From Brachycybe producta (lineage: Eukaryota > Arthropoda > Diplopoda > Playtdesmida > Andrognathidae): DNA of 64,000 nucleotides. Location: NCBI GenBank assembly GCA_036925085.1, contig JAUPFP010000028.1:1295501-1359500 (forward strand), given 5' to 3'. Every line of letters starts with the position of its first letter. Position 1 is the stretch's first letter. A program made the translations under genes and the position numbers. The notes below the pieces were generated by a model. It had not been told where the DNA came from, ran no database searches, and saw only the letters and a list, made by a program, of their open reading frames with translations. This document shows, piece after piece, positions 1 to 12,070 of the stretch.

Positions 1-302
1 TTTTGTTTTTTCCATTAACATTTCTTGAACATTTTTAAAGATATCATGAGAAAACTTCTAACATTATCACCAACTATTTTAGTTTCTAAATGTTTCTGCT
101 GAAAAACGTTGGTTTGAAAAATATAAATTTACTCAAAATTGCGGGTGGGGGGGAAGAGACCTCCTATAGAACATAATAGGACGAAAACAAAATAAATATC
201 TATTCAGCCACCTTTAATAAAGCGATGATTCCAATTTGCTGCACCCACAAGCCTCTTATGTTGCTCAAGATGGCTAAATTTGTTTGGTTTGCTTTTTCGC
301 AG
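1..302. other. Left-edge non-coding sequence, probably intron
   Basis: No supported exon. It ends in a splice acceptor (TTTTTCGCAG) directly before the exon at 303. Around 180-217 a stretch 'acaaaataaatatctattc' followed by 'agccaccttta' matches a second copy at 6276-6312, so the right end of a dispersed repeat lies here. The ORF reading from 225 is intron read-through into the exon. Confidence 0.5.
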
Positions 303-390
303 GATACCGTATCGGTCCATCGTCCGAGCTTTTACGCAGAACGATTCCAGGATTTTATGGCCAAGAGGGTCTTTAAAAAAATTCCATCAC
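303..390 (+). CDS. Internal exon of unrecognised Ser/Pro-rich gene (exon A)
   Basis: Exon bounded by the acceptor ...TTCGCAG|GAT and the donor CATCAC|GTAAGC. It encodes a basic, aromatic stretch (HRPSFYAERFQDF, then MAKRVFKKIPS) unlike the low-complexity read-through around it. It ends in phase 1 and its last base joins in frame to the exon at 3083 to give KKIPS-L-DLPEIKG. I do not recognise the family. The exon is the most upstream part of this gene in the window, so the N-terminal part, and any catalytic domain, must lie left of position 1. Additional small exons between here and 3083 cannot be excluded. Confidence 0.6.
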
Positions 391-3082
391 GTAAGCTGTT
401 TTTTTTTTCTTTCCTTTTTCATTGTTTTCTCTCTTTTTTTTTTACCGAGTTTCAACGTTTATCACGAGTTCAGTTTTCTGGCTTAAATGAAACACGCAGA
501 AGAAGCAATTTTGACTTCAGTCTTTTTTTTGCCAAAATTTGGCCGTGGGGGTGGGGCATGAAATTTTTTAATACAAAAAAAAAACATCCTCCACATTGGA
601 ACTAATTGATTTCGCATGGTTTCACTTTTGTTGTGAAAATTTCTCATCTATTTTTTTTAATTCACATTGTTGTTGGTAATATTGTCCATTTCTTTTGTTT
701 CCTCACAGCTGCAAATGTTAATTTTTTCGGTAGGTTAGTTATGTTTCTTACTGCTCTTTTTGGTAGTGTATTTCTTAACCGCGAGGTCCGTCGTGTTTTG
801 TTTTGAATGGTTATTTACGAGTTTGATTTTTGTTGCAAGCTTTAGCAACAAAATATTTAAAATGTTTGAGTACCAAATAACGGTTTTTGTTGGTTGCCGT
901 ACTATATGAATGGCTTTGACTCATCGGTTGTTATATTCGGCTTTATTAGACATGTTTTTAGATTACTTTGGCTTGTTAAATTTGTTGGTTGGCAAATAGT
1001 TTTGAGACACTTTTGCCATGGTTGCAATCTTAGAAGTACATAGTGATGTCTCCAATAGAGGTTATCCGATTTCTTCCTGCTGAATACCGGATATGCGTTT
1101 GGAATAAATCTAATTAGAACTACTGAAAATTTGTCTATACATTGATTTCAGTTTTCAGTGGGATTGTTTTTGTTTTTTATCCGACTTTAGAAATTTCATT
1201 TAATATTGCAACTGAAATATAGAAAAAAATAAAAGAAACATGGAAACTACATAAAAACATCGTTAGAATAGTGTCGTGTATCCAATCGGATATCTTCAAA
1301 AAAAATAATTGCCAGATACCTGAAATTACGGGTATTCGTCATTTATCTGCGGCATATCGAGAAATAGAATTTGAAAGTTCGTTAACCTATAAGCTTTGCA
1401 AGAAGTGAAAATATTAAGAAGTGATTTCAGAATTCAAATTTACCAATCACAGACGACATATTTTTCAACTACGTTCTTCATTAATTTATTTAGGCGCCTT
1501 GGCAATTGGTACGAGCATAGAAGAGCGAAAAGTGTACAGAATTAAATAATAGTCAATCTACATATGTCATACTATTTGTTTTTCTTTCGCAACCTATAGA
1601 ATGTTAGAAATATACATAAAGAAAATAGAAAGTATTTTTGAAACCATAAAAGTGAATGTGTATTATTTTCGTAGTAGTATTTTAGTAAATAGACTTTTAT
1701 TTAACGTTTGTATACATCAATTTTAGTTTTTTTTTCTACTCGAAGGTTTTTGTTTTGGAAAAACCTAAAAACTTTTAAAATAATAAAAGAATAAATTGTT
1801 TTTATTATAAAATTTCTTCAGGCGGAAATCCTTAATCGTGCTTTTGTTTTTGTTTGAATACAGTCGTTTCTTTAAATAGCAGCTGGGAAAGTTTACTTTT
1901 CTAAAAAGCTAAACAACGAACATTTTTATTCATTTGTGTATATGCATAGTAATGAATTCATAGAATACTCTTTGAACTTTAACCCCAATTAGTATTGATT
2001 ATTTAAAAAATATTAACTAATACATTCGTTTACATCTGTAATTTAACTATAAGTTAAGCATGTTTTGAGATACATTGCTTTGTATGTGCCTCGTCCTGTT
2101 CTTGTACAATTTTTATGATCTTCCATCCATGTCCTAATGTCAGGTTTATGTATTGCGTGCAAGAAACATTGACAGATAAAAGAGGTTAGACAATAAAGTT
2201 CAAGGATTTAGTAAAAAAAAACGTTTGTTAGTGTGAAAGTGTAACCTAATTAGGAGTCTAGTCTATCAATTTTAATTTGTGGATTTAAATTTGTATGACT
2301 GCATTTATATTTTTTTATTTGAAATGCAGATTTATTTGCTGTAGTTATTGTCTAATGACAATGCATCTTGCAGCACTTGAACCTTATGGTTCCTCTGCCA
2401 TAGGCCAACAGGCTGCTTGCAGAGTATTTTTTGTAACTGTAATTGCTGCTGTTTTATCTGATAAGCAATACTCAACTTTTCAACAAAATGGGTCATGGAA
2501 CTTTTTTGTCCTATCTCTATTCTCTGGCACTTAGGTCCATGTGCCTCATTGGCTCCTCACACTCACCGAAGTGCTAAGATTAGCCTCTTCTCTTGCTTTT
2601 TGGCTTGTCTAATAACAATTTCACACTCATACTAATCTAATGAAAAACTTCATGCTTCTTTACAATTGAGCGTGGGGGATTTTTCACACTACAGCCAGCC
2701 TTTGTTGAGTGGTGAAATATGTGTTAATGGGTACCTGTATTAAAGGGGTACGTAGCTTCCTAAGTGTTTAATGTTAACCACGTATTAGATTAGTGGAATT
2801 ATGTTCGTTGCAATTGTAGATTTGACTTCGTTTTTAACTTGCGTAGTAAGCAGCAGTAGTTCTTCAACCAAAGGGGTTTTACCATCGTATAAATCGTACT
2901 TGGTGTTTTTTTTTGTAAATTGTTTTGTGTTCTGTTTTTATTGTCTTTTCCTTAATCGATACAACCTTTGTTATTGGTATTTGTTAGATCTTTTGGGTGT
3001 CGGCCAGTCATTCATTAATGTCTCTTTCCTCTGTTTCTCTTCCTTTCCCTATTGTTTCTCATGTCTGGCATGCCCTTTCTAG
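391..3082 (+). other. Intron between exons A and B of the unrecognised gene
   Basis: T-rich, low-complexity, with stop codons in all frames at short intervals and no convincing splice-flanked exon. ORFs at 606-806, 2295-2534 and 2801-3082 are rich in F, L, S and C, as expected for translated T-rich intron. Nothing else was identified here. Confidence 0.5.
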
Positions 3083-3145
3083 TGGATCTACCCGAAATCA
3101 AAGGCCTCCACCGTAAATTTAGAACTCTGGTATCTAGCTACATAG
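3083..3145 (+). CDS. Exon B of the unrecognised gene (63 bp)
   Basis: A 63-bp exon between TTTCTAG and GTATGG, encoding DLPEIKGLHRKFRTLVSSYI. Its phases match on both sides: it takes one base from exon A (303-390) and gives one base to exon C (4455-4571), producing SSYI-A-LKHSPSRKK. The charged, non-repetitive composition differs from the surrounding intron. Evidence is phase, splice consensus and composition only; no homolog was recognised. Confidence 0.5.
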   Translation, partial: WIYPKSKASTVNLELWYLAT

Positions 3146-3581
3146 GTATGGACAATGGAATGGTTTCTTCGTCACTCTTCTTCACAAATGGCTTTTTTTT
3201 GCTGCATTTTGATTGATTTGACACTTGTTTTATTCATGTATCAACTTCTAAGCAGATTTTTTTGTTGCTTTTCAATTTTTTTTTAAAAGAACCGTAAACC
3301 GGCTTTACTTTGCATCTTATGTCATTTTGCACTACACTATGAAGTATGTTGTAAAGCGAGTTGAGGAGATCTGTAACCTGAGGGAAATGTTTTGCTGATA
3401 GTTCAGTAACTTTGCATAATTAACTGCCTGCCTTTTCTAGAAGTGCTGCAAAGGTAACTGCTTCTATATGTAGCATATTTGCACCGCTTTTCAAACAAAA
3501 TAAAAAGAGTCAATAATTATTCCAAAAAAAAAACCGTATTTTTACGCATACACTATATTTTTCGTATGCTTTTGTACTTAA

Positions 3582-3951
3582 GGTGGCTTCATAATTGTAT
3601 TATCAGTATTCAAGCAAACTTTGTTCATTAGCGTTTTAGAAACAATACTAGTTTGGTATTATTAAGTTTTTCCGTGGTGATATCTTTCAAAAGAAACTCC
3701 TTGTGGCGATTTGCAAAGGACGAAAGTAATTTTCGTGAAATTCTGATGCAAAAAAAAAAAAAACCTCAAAACGAATCATTTTCAAAGTAATAGAAAATTT
3801 TTATTTTTTTAAGATATTGCCATAAAAAACTTTTAGCATAATTTTCTACCATTCTAGTTTTGAAAAAATTTGGAATTTTATCATAATGTTATCTCGATCT
3901 GGAAAAACAAAACTTAACGGTTTTGTGTAAAAAGAAATTTATAAAGCCACC
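3582..3951. mobile_element. Fold-back MITE with TTAA target site, family 1
   Basis: The element starts GGTGGCTTCATAA and ends in the inverted TTATAAAGCCACC. It is flanked by TTAA at 3578-3581 and 3952-3955. Inside are the family words 'ttagaaac' and 'gatatctttcaaaa', also seen in copies near 7905, 55700 and 60710. TTAA duplication is typical of piggyBac-type elements, but no transposase is encoded, so it is non-autonomous. It lies within an intron of the unrecognised gene. Confidence 0.7.
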
Positions 3952-4454
3952 TTAACTACAGTTATTATTTGAAGATTAGAGATGCAATGTATCGACGATT
4001 TACGGTAAACTATTTTATTAACTTGGGTAATTTTCTTTACTTAATTATTTTCACAGGTTAGGCCACTTAATGACCTTTAGCAATTCGTTTTCTTTTATCA
4101 CATCTAACTCGGGAATTGTAGATATCGGCACTGTTTAGTTAAGGGTTGCATTTTGATTGTGTTTTTGGTACTGTTTTGCAGTTTGTTTTGTTGTTGTTGT
4201 TATTGTATTTGTTTCTAGTTAGCATTTATAATACAATTTTAAACAACGCAATTTTAACACTTCGCTAGTTTTTAATTTTGCAATTCAGTTCGATTTAGTT
4301 TCAGATCACTTTTTTTTCTCGATATTTTGCATTCCCTTTTTCACGTTTTACACGTTTCTGCACTTAACTATTTAAATAACTATTTATATGTAAATTTGTC
4401 TTAACTTTGAAAGATTCTGATTGTAACTGTAATTTATTTTTGCATTTATATTAG

Positions 4455-4571
4455 CTTTGAAACATTCTCCGTCACGCAAGAAAAGTGTTTCTTCACGGCA
4501 TCGTCCACCATCCGGTTCGGAAGATGGAAGGACCGATGAGCGTGATTCGTTAACTATTAGAGACTTGGCAG
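4455..4571 (+). CDS. Exon C of the unrecognised gene (basic/serine-rich)
   Basis: Acceptor TTATATTAG and donor GGCAG|GTGAGT, an excellent consensus. It encodes a basic Ser/Arg-rich segment (LKHSPSRKKSVSSRHRPPSG), then an acidic stretch and SLTIRDLAG. Phase 1 at the end is compatible with two downstream acceptors: 5453 (short terminal exon) and 8831 (long Ser/Pro exon). This suggests alternative splicing. Probably intrinsically disordered and a likely phosphorylation target; function unknown. Confidence 0.7.
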
Positions 4572-5452
4572 GTGAGTTATTTTTGTTTCCTCTTCTTTTT
4601 GATATTTTGCTAGCTTTAAAAAGCTTTTGAATTTAATTGTAGTCTTACTTTTATGTTTTCTATTCATATGAACTTTTATACTGTTAATTGCTTGATCTAG
4701 TTTAATATTTGTGAATTTTCTTCTTCGGTTTTGAGTTTTTGTTGTACATAGTGTTTTGTCGATGTATTAACCCAATAATTCGTAGCAAACGGAATCGTCT
4801 GCAATGCTTCTGGTCTTAATTTTCCCTGTTGGTTTCTTTTGTTTTTGACTCAGGAGTTATTTTTTTAGAACTTGAGGTGGTGGTTTCGGATTCTCGCAGT
4901 ATCTTTCATAAGGGCCTTAGACACTCCAAAACATGGTCTCAATTTTTACGACAAACTTTTGATTACAATATTTAAAGTGGTTTTAATTGTACGTCCTTTT
5001 GAATTATGCCAATTTTCTACACCCATGTTAAAGTCCATTTACCTTAAAAAGGTCCATTTTGCTGTCCACCTATTGGTTTTTCAGAAACATCTTTGCACTT
5101 TTAGAATAAGTGTGGGCATTTCTCAATATGTTTTTCGGGCATTCAATATTTTCATGACGTTTCGAATTGCCGTTTGGCTGCTTGGCCTTATTTGAGCAAC
5201 TTTGGAATAACAAAAATTGGCGCTTTAAATTTGGAGTGTCTAGGTTCTTAGTCTTTTTTTTTATCGTGTTAGGGCAATCGTTTTCTGATGCATGCTGCGA
5301 TAAAAAAATATTATACTGCAAACACTTTGAGCGAATTTATGTTGCAGTATTTAGTTGTTTTAGGTTAATTTTTATTTTCTTAAAAAAATATTTTTGTAGA
5401 CTTTTTATTTTGTCGTTTTTTTTTTGTTTCGACTTTTTTTTTCTGTTTATAG

Positions 5453-5514
5453 GACCAAGTACTTATGAATTTGCACCTTCACTTGACAGTAGTCTTCATA
5501 ACGACCTATCTTAA
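5453..5514 (+). CDS. Candidate alternative terminal exon of the unrecognised gene
   Basis: A strong polypyrimidine tract and CTGTTTATAG acceptor precede a short reading frame encoding PSTYEFAPSLDSSLHNDLS, then TAA at 5512-5514. One base from exon C completes the first Gly codon, giving RDLA-G-PSTYEF. If used, it makes a shorter isoform lacking the proline-rich and hydrophobic C-terminal exons. Inferred from phase and splice consensus only. Confidence 0.4.
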
Positions 5515-6639
5515 TTAAAAGAAAAAAATTGAACATTTGATAGTAAAAGTTATTTTTTGTACATTTATCTAAATTTGTGAATCCGAGATTATTTAACCAC
5601 GAACGGTTCTGTTCTATTTTTTTACCTGATACAAAAACTGAAACTTTGCATCAGTTTTTCCGGGATTGTAAGTTTGTGATTGATTTTGTACATAATTTTT
5701 TGGAGTGGAGTTTATCGTTTCAAAATGGTTCCAAACGAACTAGTGAATTTTTTATTACCGTTTTTTTTTTTGCCGTTAAAGCTATTTATTGTTATTGATA
5801 TTATAAATCTGCTGTTTAGCTTCTTCTTGCCTTGCATATATGTTGAGAGAAAAATTTAAAATCAAATAATGCGAACTTTACAAGACGTTAGTGTTTGTAA
5901 AGTCGATTAGAACAAGTGAAGTACAATTTTATAGAGCAAGTGTTCCGATGAGTTGCAAATCGTTACATTGATAATTGCTGCACTGTAACTTGAAGCTTGT
6001 GACGTCAGAGAAGTTGGCCAACAATTTAGTCATGTGGTATTTTGTCTGATAATATTCAACAAATCTTATGTTGTATGCTGTTGAGAACGGTTGCTGGCAC
6101 TCTGTTTTTTCATGAAAAAACTTTTGGCCTATTCTTTTTTTTTTACCGTTCCAGTTTTGAAAACAATTTTTTTTTAAATTTTGTTTTTAAAAAATGTTCA
6201 CTTGACATTGTGTCCAAATTTTACATAACGGCATTGGAGCATAGCATTACCCACTGCAGTGGCGCTGTCCGGGGAGACAAAAACAAAATAAATAACTATT
6301 CAGCCACCTTACATTTTTCGTCAACCTTTTTGACGCCATAAGCTTCATATCACAGTGTAAGGTATATTAAATAGATGTACTTTAAGAGGCGCCCACGTAG
6401 ATTGCGAGAAGTGGAGACTTCCGACCTTAAACAGGTTTCTGACAGTCTTCAGCTCTGGTTGCAAACTTACGACTACGTTTGGCACAAACAGACATAATAC
6501 TTAATACAACATAAACTTCTCAACTTTTTAGCATTTTGCGTGATAACCAGTTTTTAATTTTTTTCTGAGGCATTATGGTCGTATCGTGTGGTAAACATCT
6601 GAATCCGTGTGATTCTTCTTTTGAATTAGATTAGACCAT

Positions 6640-6830
6640 TCTGTGCCTTGGCACACAAGCCACTTTTTAGTGGTGGAGTTTGACTGCAAAATGAAGTCGG
6701 CGTGTGGTTTGTGTGCAGAGATCGAGCGTCTTACAATAGTATAATGCAATGGCAACCACAGCCCAGCCACTTGCGACATTTTGCATTTAAACTCGGCCAC
6801 TGAAAAGTGGTCTGTGTGTCAAGGCACTAA
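6640..6830. mobile_element. Small inverted-repeat MITE, CCACTTTTTAGTGG family
   Basis: Left end 'gtgccttggcacacaagcc' followed by 'actttttagtgg', and the right end carries the reverse complement (ccactgaaaagtgg, tctgtgtgtcaaggcac). Subterminal words 'tttgactgcaaaat' and 'ccactaaaaagtgg' recur near 21425-21450 and 51550-51580, marking a dispersed family. No coding capacity; the minus-strand ORF across it is incidental. Confidence 0.6.
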
Positions 6831-7859
6831 CAGTTCTAAAGTGTATTTATCTGAATACTTTTTTGTGTATTTATTTATTGTTTTTTTAAGAAATCTTTTT
6901 TTTTATATATTGAGCCATATTTTTTAATTTTTTATGTCATTTTTGTTTTATTAGTTTTATTAGAGGTTTAGACAATTTTGGTGTTGAGATTTCTAAATAT
7001 TCAGCTGTAAATTTGTTTTCATTTTAGACTATGTGACTTTTTTAAATATAATATGCAACAACGTGTTATACAGAGTTGTTTATTTAAAATGCAACCTTAC
7101 ATTTAGTAGCAAAAATAATACAAATTGTACTATTGATATTATTTTATTGAAATTATGTTAAAATGCAAGGGTTGTGTATTTATTTGCAAGCTGTAGGAAT
7201 TTTCATCATTTAAAATTTGATTTGTGAATTTGAAATGATATATCTTGCATAAAACATAATAAGTTATTTTAGGATTGAAATTTGAATTACTTTTTTGCAT
7301 TTAAATCCAGGGTTGCGTTTTAAATGGGTAATCAATCTTGTACATTGAACTTTTTACAGTATATACAAGTAATGTATGTTACAGCCAATGTTTTTTTTTT
7401 TACAATATGATAAATTCACAAATGTTTTACTGTTGGTATATGAGATAGGCCTTATTTGATGTTCAACTTACCTTTAAAAACTGAAATTAATGTTTAGTTT
7501 TTCACTTTATTCTACGTTGTTTCTTGTCTTTTTTTTTTTTTTTGCTATACAGCATTGTTTGCACGGAATTTATGGCTACATATGTTAGCCGATGTTAGTA
7601 GTGTCATTTTGAGACTTGTGACTATTTTAACAGGTTATTTAAGCAAAGCTATACTTAAACAAAGCGATATTCGATATTCATTATTGAGAAATCTGGCTTA
7701 GCGTCATGTTTTAAACTTAGCATTTTTTTAAGCAACGTTTTAAAATACGTTCATGAGTGACGTATAGAATGTGTGTTATTAATACTTCTTACACTAGAAG
7801 CAGTAACGTGTTTTATGTCTGTAGGAATGAACAAAAAGAGGATAAACGCCCCTCAAACT

Positions 7860-8065
7860 CCTGTTATTTTGTTTTTAGGAGCAAATATGAGAGACTCAAA
7901 AAGTGTTTTAAAAACTAGAATGGTAGTTGAATCACTTATGGGTTATTTCATGTTGATATCTTTTCAAATTAGCTTTTTGTTTGACTATTAAAGTCAAACA
8001 AGGCGTTTTTTTAATTTTTGTCTATAGGAAGTGTATTTTGAAAGATATCTACATGAAAATACGAT
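7860..8065. mobile_element. Fold-back MITE copy, family 1 (partial)
   Basis: Carries the family 1 core: 'gtgttttaaaaactagaat', a 'gttgaatcacttatgg' segment and 'catgttgatatctttt' at 7900-7970. These are followed by the inverted 'ttttgaaagatatctacatg' at 8035-8055. This hairpin-like order is the same as in the copies at 55640 and 60650. Terminal sequences are degraded. Confidence 0.55.
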
Positions 8066-8131
8066 CAGGCTGCCGTGCTAGTGTGTAACACTAATTTTTG
8101 TGTCGTGTTGCTGTTAAATGCGGAATTGCAT

Positions 8132-8264
8132 CCGTATTCAAAAACGTTACTTAAAATAAAGTTAAACTTAAAACATGGTGCAAGACAAAACTTTCTATAT
8201 TAAGTCTACGAAGAGTTTTTAAGTTTAACTTTTATTTTGGCTTAAGTAACGTTTTAGAATACGG
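8132..8264. repeat. Palindromic element with about 45-bp arms
   Basis: Left arm begins 'ccgtattcaaaaacgttact' and continues 'taaaataaagttaaactt'. The right arm is its near-perfect reverse complement ending 'aacgttttagaatacgg'. The loop is about 40 bp. A partial relative (acgttttaaaatacg) lies at about 7735-7750. Probably a small non-autonomous transposon. Confidence 0.6.
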
Positions 8265-8830
8265 CCATAAGTGTTCGAAAATCACCTGGTAAATTTTCAT
8301 TCATAATAGATTGGTTAAAACGTAACAAATCAAACTGACTCGTGATAATTATGTTGCCAGAGTTTTAGTTATAATATTGAATATAAGTGTGCAACTTGCT
8401 TAAGGCTTTGGGTGTATTTTCTGCTTTTTCTCCTTATTGATTAATTCGTAATCAAAATATCTTAACTAAAAAGTTCTTCTAATTTTTCTCTTTTCATTTT
8501 CTTCCTTCTTTTTATCCGTTCGTCTTTCCATTGCTTCTCTTGTATCTTGGCTTGGCTTTGTTGGCTTTTGGTGGAATTCAGGATTAGCATCTACGAGTAA
8601 AACAGGTAGGTGTTTGCATGTTGCCAATTTTTCCCTATTTGTTTTCGTTGCTTTAGTATTTTTCCTTTTTTTTTTAGTCACAAGCCAAACCGTTTGCACG
8701 AACATAATCATTAAATACGTAGTTCTAAATGTAAAATAAAGACATTGTAGTTGATGCATTTTCCCTTTTGATATCCTCATTGTGAGGTTCAATACGTTTG
8801 TCATTGGAAAAGAATCTTTTTAACTGTTAG

Positions 8831-9136
8831 GTAGTCCTATGGTGTCTGCTTTAAGTTCACCACCGGGAACAGTTGCCGACAGTACACTGCCTCAATCTAC
8901 TGTCACGACTCCTTCAGCATCGGGAAAGAAAACTGGGAGGGTTCCATTGGCTATTTCTACCCCAATTTCAACTAGTAACCCTCTATCCTCAGTAGTTCAA
9001 ACGGTGTCTTCCTCCACCGGTGCGGCACGAGCAAAGGTTCCTCCGCCTGTTCCACCAAGATCTCCCCGCAAAACTAGGACCAACAGCGGCAGTAGTAGTG
9101 GTGGTGGTGGTGGTGGTGGTGATTGCAAAGCGAACG
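8831..9136 (+). CDS. Exon D of the unrecognised gene (Ser/Pro-rich, SH3-ligand-like)
   Basis: Acceptor CTGTTAG, donor AACG|GTATTC. It joins exon C in phase (LA-G-SPMVSALSSPPG) and encodes about 102 residues rich in Ser, Thr and Pro. A KVPPPVPPRSPRK segment fits class I/II SH3-binding PxxP motifs, followed by a Gly run (about 8 residues). Probably disordered. The motif suggests an adaptor role but does not identify the family. Confidence 0.7.
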
Positions 9137-9631
9137 GTATTCATTGTTTTGTGAAGCATTGCAGATTTGATTCCCGATTGTGAATGTGACTTAAGATGTA
9201 ACCTTTGGAAATTTCACTTGAGTATATAGGTTCTGGAACTTGGGTCCTTAGCTTTTTAGAAACTTTTTTTATACAACACCAAGATTTTACTTGAATTTAT
9301 AAGAGAAAATTAATGTGCATACTGCATAGTTAATAATATGCTTGGTGAGATTGTTAAAAATAAGCTTTTTAATAGCAGTTTATAATTTCCTTAAATAGCC
9401 ATAAACTGTTATTTAGCTATCGTTGTAAAAATAACAATTACTGAATTCTTTTTCCTATTCTAAATTGAAATAAACTTTGAATTTTTTTAATATTACTTTT
9501 AAAAAGTTAAGGACATTAATCTAGTTTGTTCTTCTGGTAACATCTTGATCATAATTGTGTTATAGATTTTTGTAAGATTTTTAGATGTTTTCGTAGGTTT
9601 GGTTTTATGATTTTTGCTTTCGTTCTCGTAG

Positions 9632-9803
9632 ACATTCCGGTATCTTCTACACCTCCACCTACGTTTGAAGAAGCCATCGGTGATAAGCGAACGGCAACTT
9701 CCAAAGTAAGGTCGAACACCGATCCATATCCGCCGTCCATTGAAAAACATTTTACAAACTTTCACGGCTCCGTCAACATCTCTGAGCAGTCCGAAACAAT
9801 TAG
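9632..9803 (+). CDS. Exon E of the unrecognised gene
   Basis: Acceptor CTCGTAG, donor ATTAG|GTATTT. It encodes DIPVSSTPPPTFEEAIG, later TDPYPPSIEKHFTNFHG and ISEQSETI. The PPPTFEEAI segment resembles PPxY/PPPxFEEA-type WW or endocytic ligands, but the tyrosine is replaced by phenylalanine. In phase with exon D on the left, and with the exon starting at 9909 (acceptor GGCTTAG) on the right. Confidence 0.65.
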
Positions 9804-9908
9804 GTATTTGTTTTACAAAAATATTTCCAGGCAGTTACGATCGATTTATTTGTTTTGGTTCGATTTCAAGGCGAAACGATTAATTGAGTTGGTTGTTTAT
9901 TGGCTTAG

Positions 9909-10090
9909 CATATCGCAGATAACCGTCAAGACGGAGTCTTTAGTTTCCGAAAGTAGTTCGACTACGTCGGGTATCAGTTCTAATTTGAGAACTTGCACCT
10001 GGACTCCGCCGCAAAGTGTCGAAGGCTCTACTCCCACTCATACTGAAGGAACACCAAGTTTTACAGAATCTAGTAGCAGTGGAGATTTAG
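9909..10090 (+). CDS. Exon F of the unrecognised gene (Ser/Thr-rich)
   Basis: The acceptor TTGGCTTAG at 9908 gives an open frame (SISQITVKTESLVSE); the alternative CAG at 9918 would put a stop in frame after exon E, so it is rejected. The exon encodes a Ser/Thr/Pro-rich stretch (TWTPPQSVEGSTPTHTEG) and ends TTTAG|GTAGGC in phase 1. It joins the exon at 12071 to give GDL-G-CPTTPVK. Confidence 0.65.
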
Positions 10091-10677
10091 GTAGGCAATC
10101 AGTTGGGGGAAAAAAAATTACGTTTTTGTCTAAAACATGAATTTTAGTTGTTGTTTAGACTATTTGAAAACCTCTGAAGTTAAAAAAAATAGTAAAAACA
10201 AATAAATGAATGGTAACAGTGAATAGCAAATAATAATGAAATATGCTCTGAACGCTTTATACTCTGCGTTTTGAAACCATCTTTAAGAAAAACTTGAAAG
10301 TGTTTTAGAAACTAGAGGAATAAATAACGTAATCATGTTGAGAAGTTTTTTTTATGATAATCGATTTAAATGGAAACTTACAATGGCAGTTTCACTGTTA
10401 GCCCAACTTGAAGCAAAATAAAGAGAAACGAAAATAGATAGTTTAAAATTTTTATATAAATATTTGTTCTATTTAAAACACCGTCTTCACTAGGCGAAAA
10501 ATTTATTAAATCGGGGAAATTTTCAACTGGGGAAAAAAGACATTTTACTATGGTGAAATTAGCAATGTATTTCCAAAGAGCAATTCGATATGAGAGCACA
10601 AACGTCGACCCCCCCCCCCCCTTCCTATTCGCTACAATGGTTTGCTTTGCTATGTTGGGTCAATTAAGGTGTGATTC

Positions 10678-11288
10678 TTCTGGACTGCTTTCAATAGTTC
10701 TTTATGTGAGCAGTTCCTCTGGTGCGTCTGCGTGTGTAGCTCGCATCTCTACTGTGCAGCCGGCGTCTATACTTCTGGAGAGCAGCACAGATGCAGACGC
10801 AGTGGAAAAAGGGTCTTTTTGCCGAGTTTCTTTGTGCTAGTAGTTGTTTTGTAAATGCAAGTTGACAATATGAGACTTTCCTTTTCTTTGGCTGCGAGAG
10901 GAGTCACGCGGGCGACGCAAACGTGGCTATGGACGCAAAAGACTTTAGATGCAGCTGCAGACGCGCCACAAGAATCCCAGGGGTGGCAAAACCTACACGT
11001 TTTGCATCTAGCAGCCAAGGAAAAGGATAGTCTCCTGATGCTAGTATCATCTGTCAATTGTCAACTTGCATTTTTCCGACACGTAGACACAACTAAAACA
11101 AGCACAAAGAAACTCGGCAAAAAGACCCTTTTTTTCCACTGCGTCTGCGTCCGTACTGCTTTTTGAGCAGTATAGACGCCGGCCGCACACTGGTTGTCAG
11201 GCGCATACGCACTAGAGGAACTGCTCACATCAAGAACTACTGAAAGCAGTCCGGCTACAGGACGCAGACGCGCTGGACGATTCACACC
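10678..11288. mobile_element. 611-bp GC-rich fold-back transposon with TTAA target site
   Basis: Long terminal inverted repeats cover most of the element. The left end GGTGTGATTCTTC and right end GATTCACACC are flanked by TTAA at 10674-10677 and 11289-11292. Matching inner arm segments include 'actgctttcaatagttct' against 'agaactactgaaagcagt', and 'agtggaaaaagggtcttttt' against its complement near 11117-11140. It is markedly more GC-rich than its surroundings. ORFs on both strands are consequences of the palindrome; no transposase was found. Confidence 0.8.
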
Positions 11289-11292
11289 TTAA

Positions 11293-12070
11293 AGGTGACA
11301 AATTCTGCATCGCCCTACCAATTCAAACTGCCGCTTTTTCAATGTGTTATTTTTAAGTAAAGTTGAGGAGCGTTTTTTCAAAACTCAAGAAGTCCAGTAA
11401 TTCAGATTGTTCAAGGAGATAGTAAGAGATTGTAAAGAGATAGAAACCCTGAATTTGGTGCAACTTTTACTTCTGTTTTTTTTTCTTACTTAGGAAAAAA
11501 GAAAAGATGAGTTTAAAAAAAAAAAGCTGCTCAGTTATTGTTAAATTTAATTACCTGAAATAATAAATAATTGAAGAAAATGCAAACATATAGAAACTGA
11601 CCTAAACTAATGAGCAAACTAATAATGGTGACCAGAATCGGCCCGAACTAGAAACTTTGGGTTTATTCAAATTTACCTTGAAACTATTTTTGGGCGATTA
11701 TTTGAGCTTTTATTCATTTTAAAACGTATTTTCGTTATCATTTTCGCCAATTGGAAACTGGGTGTAAGTTATCAATATGAAATGAATTTTAAATGGTTCA
11801 TTTAATGTTCTAATTTCTGGCAACACTTTCAGATTTTTGAAGTGCTGTTTTTCAAACGCAGAATAACCAAGAGTTCTCTTTCATTGTCCCTGTTTGATTT
11901 TTCATAAATTACATTCAAATGTGTAATTCAATCCGTTAATTGGATCGAATTTTCGTTAATTTATAATTAGTCAAATTTAATTGACCCTCTCAGTCTCTTC
12001 AGAAATTTTCAGTAGAAAGAAGTTTCAAATTTTGTATTGTATTCAGAGTGATTTTAATTTTCGTTTCTAG
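11293..12070 (+). other. Intron sequence, no feature seen
   Basis: AT-rich intron between the TTAA fold-back element and exon G. No exon, RNA gene or clear repeat was recognised. Confidence 0.5.

Larger units (their letters stand above)
5515..8830 (+). other. Intronic sequence with several small repeats
   Basis: No supported exon. It holds repeat copies listed separately (6640-6830, 7860-8065, 8132-8264). A further dispersed repeat with a TGACGTCA motif and 'cttgtgacgtcaga' lies near 5993-6312 and is shared with about 16310-16480. The rest is AT-rich sequence. Confidence 0.5.

Noticed and set aside
10550..11285. Overlapping ORFs of 74-103 aa on both strands
   Set aside because: They mirror one another because the region is a large inverted repeat; there is no protein similarity.
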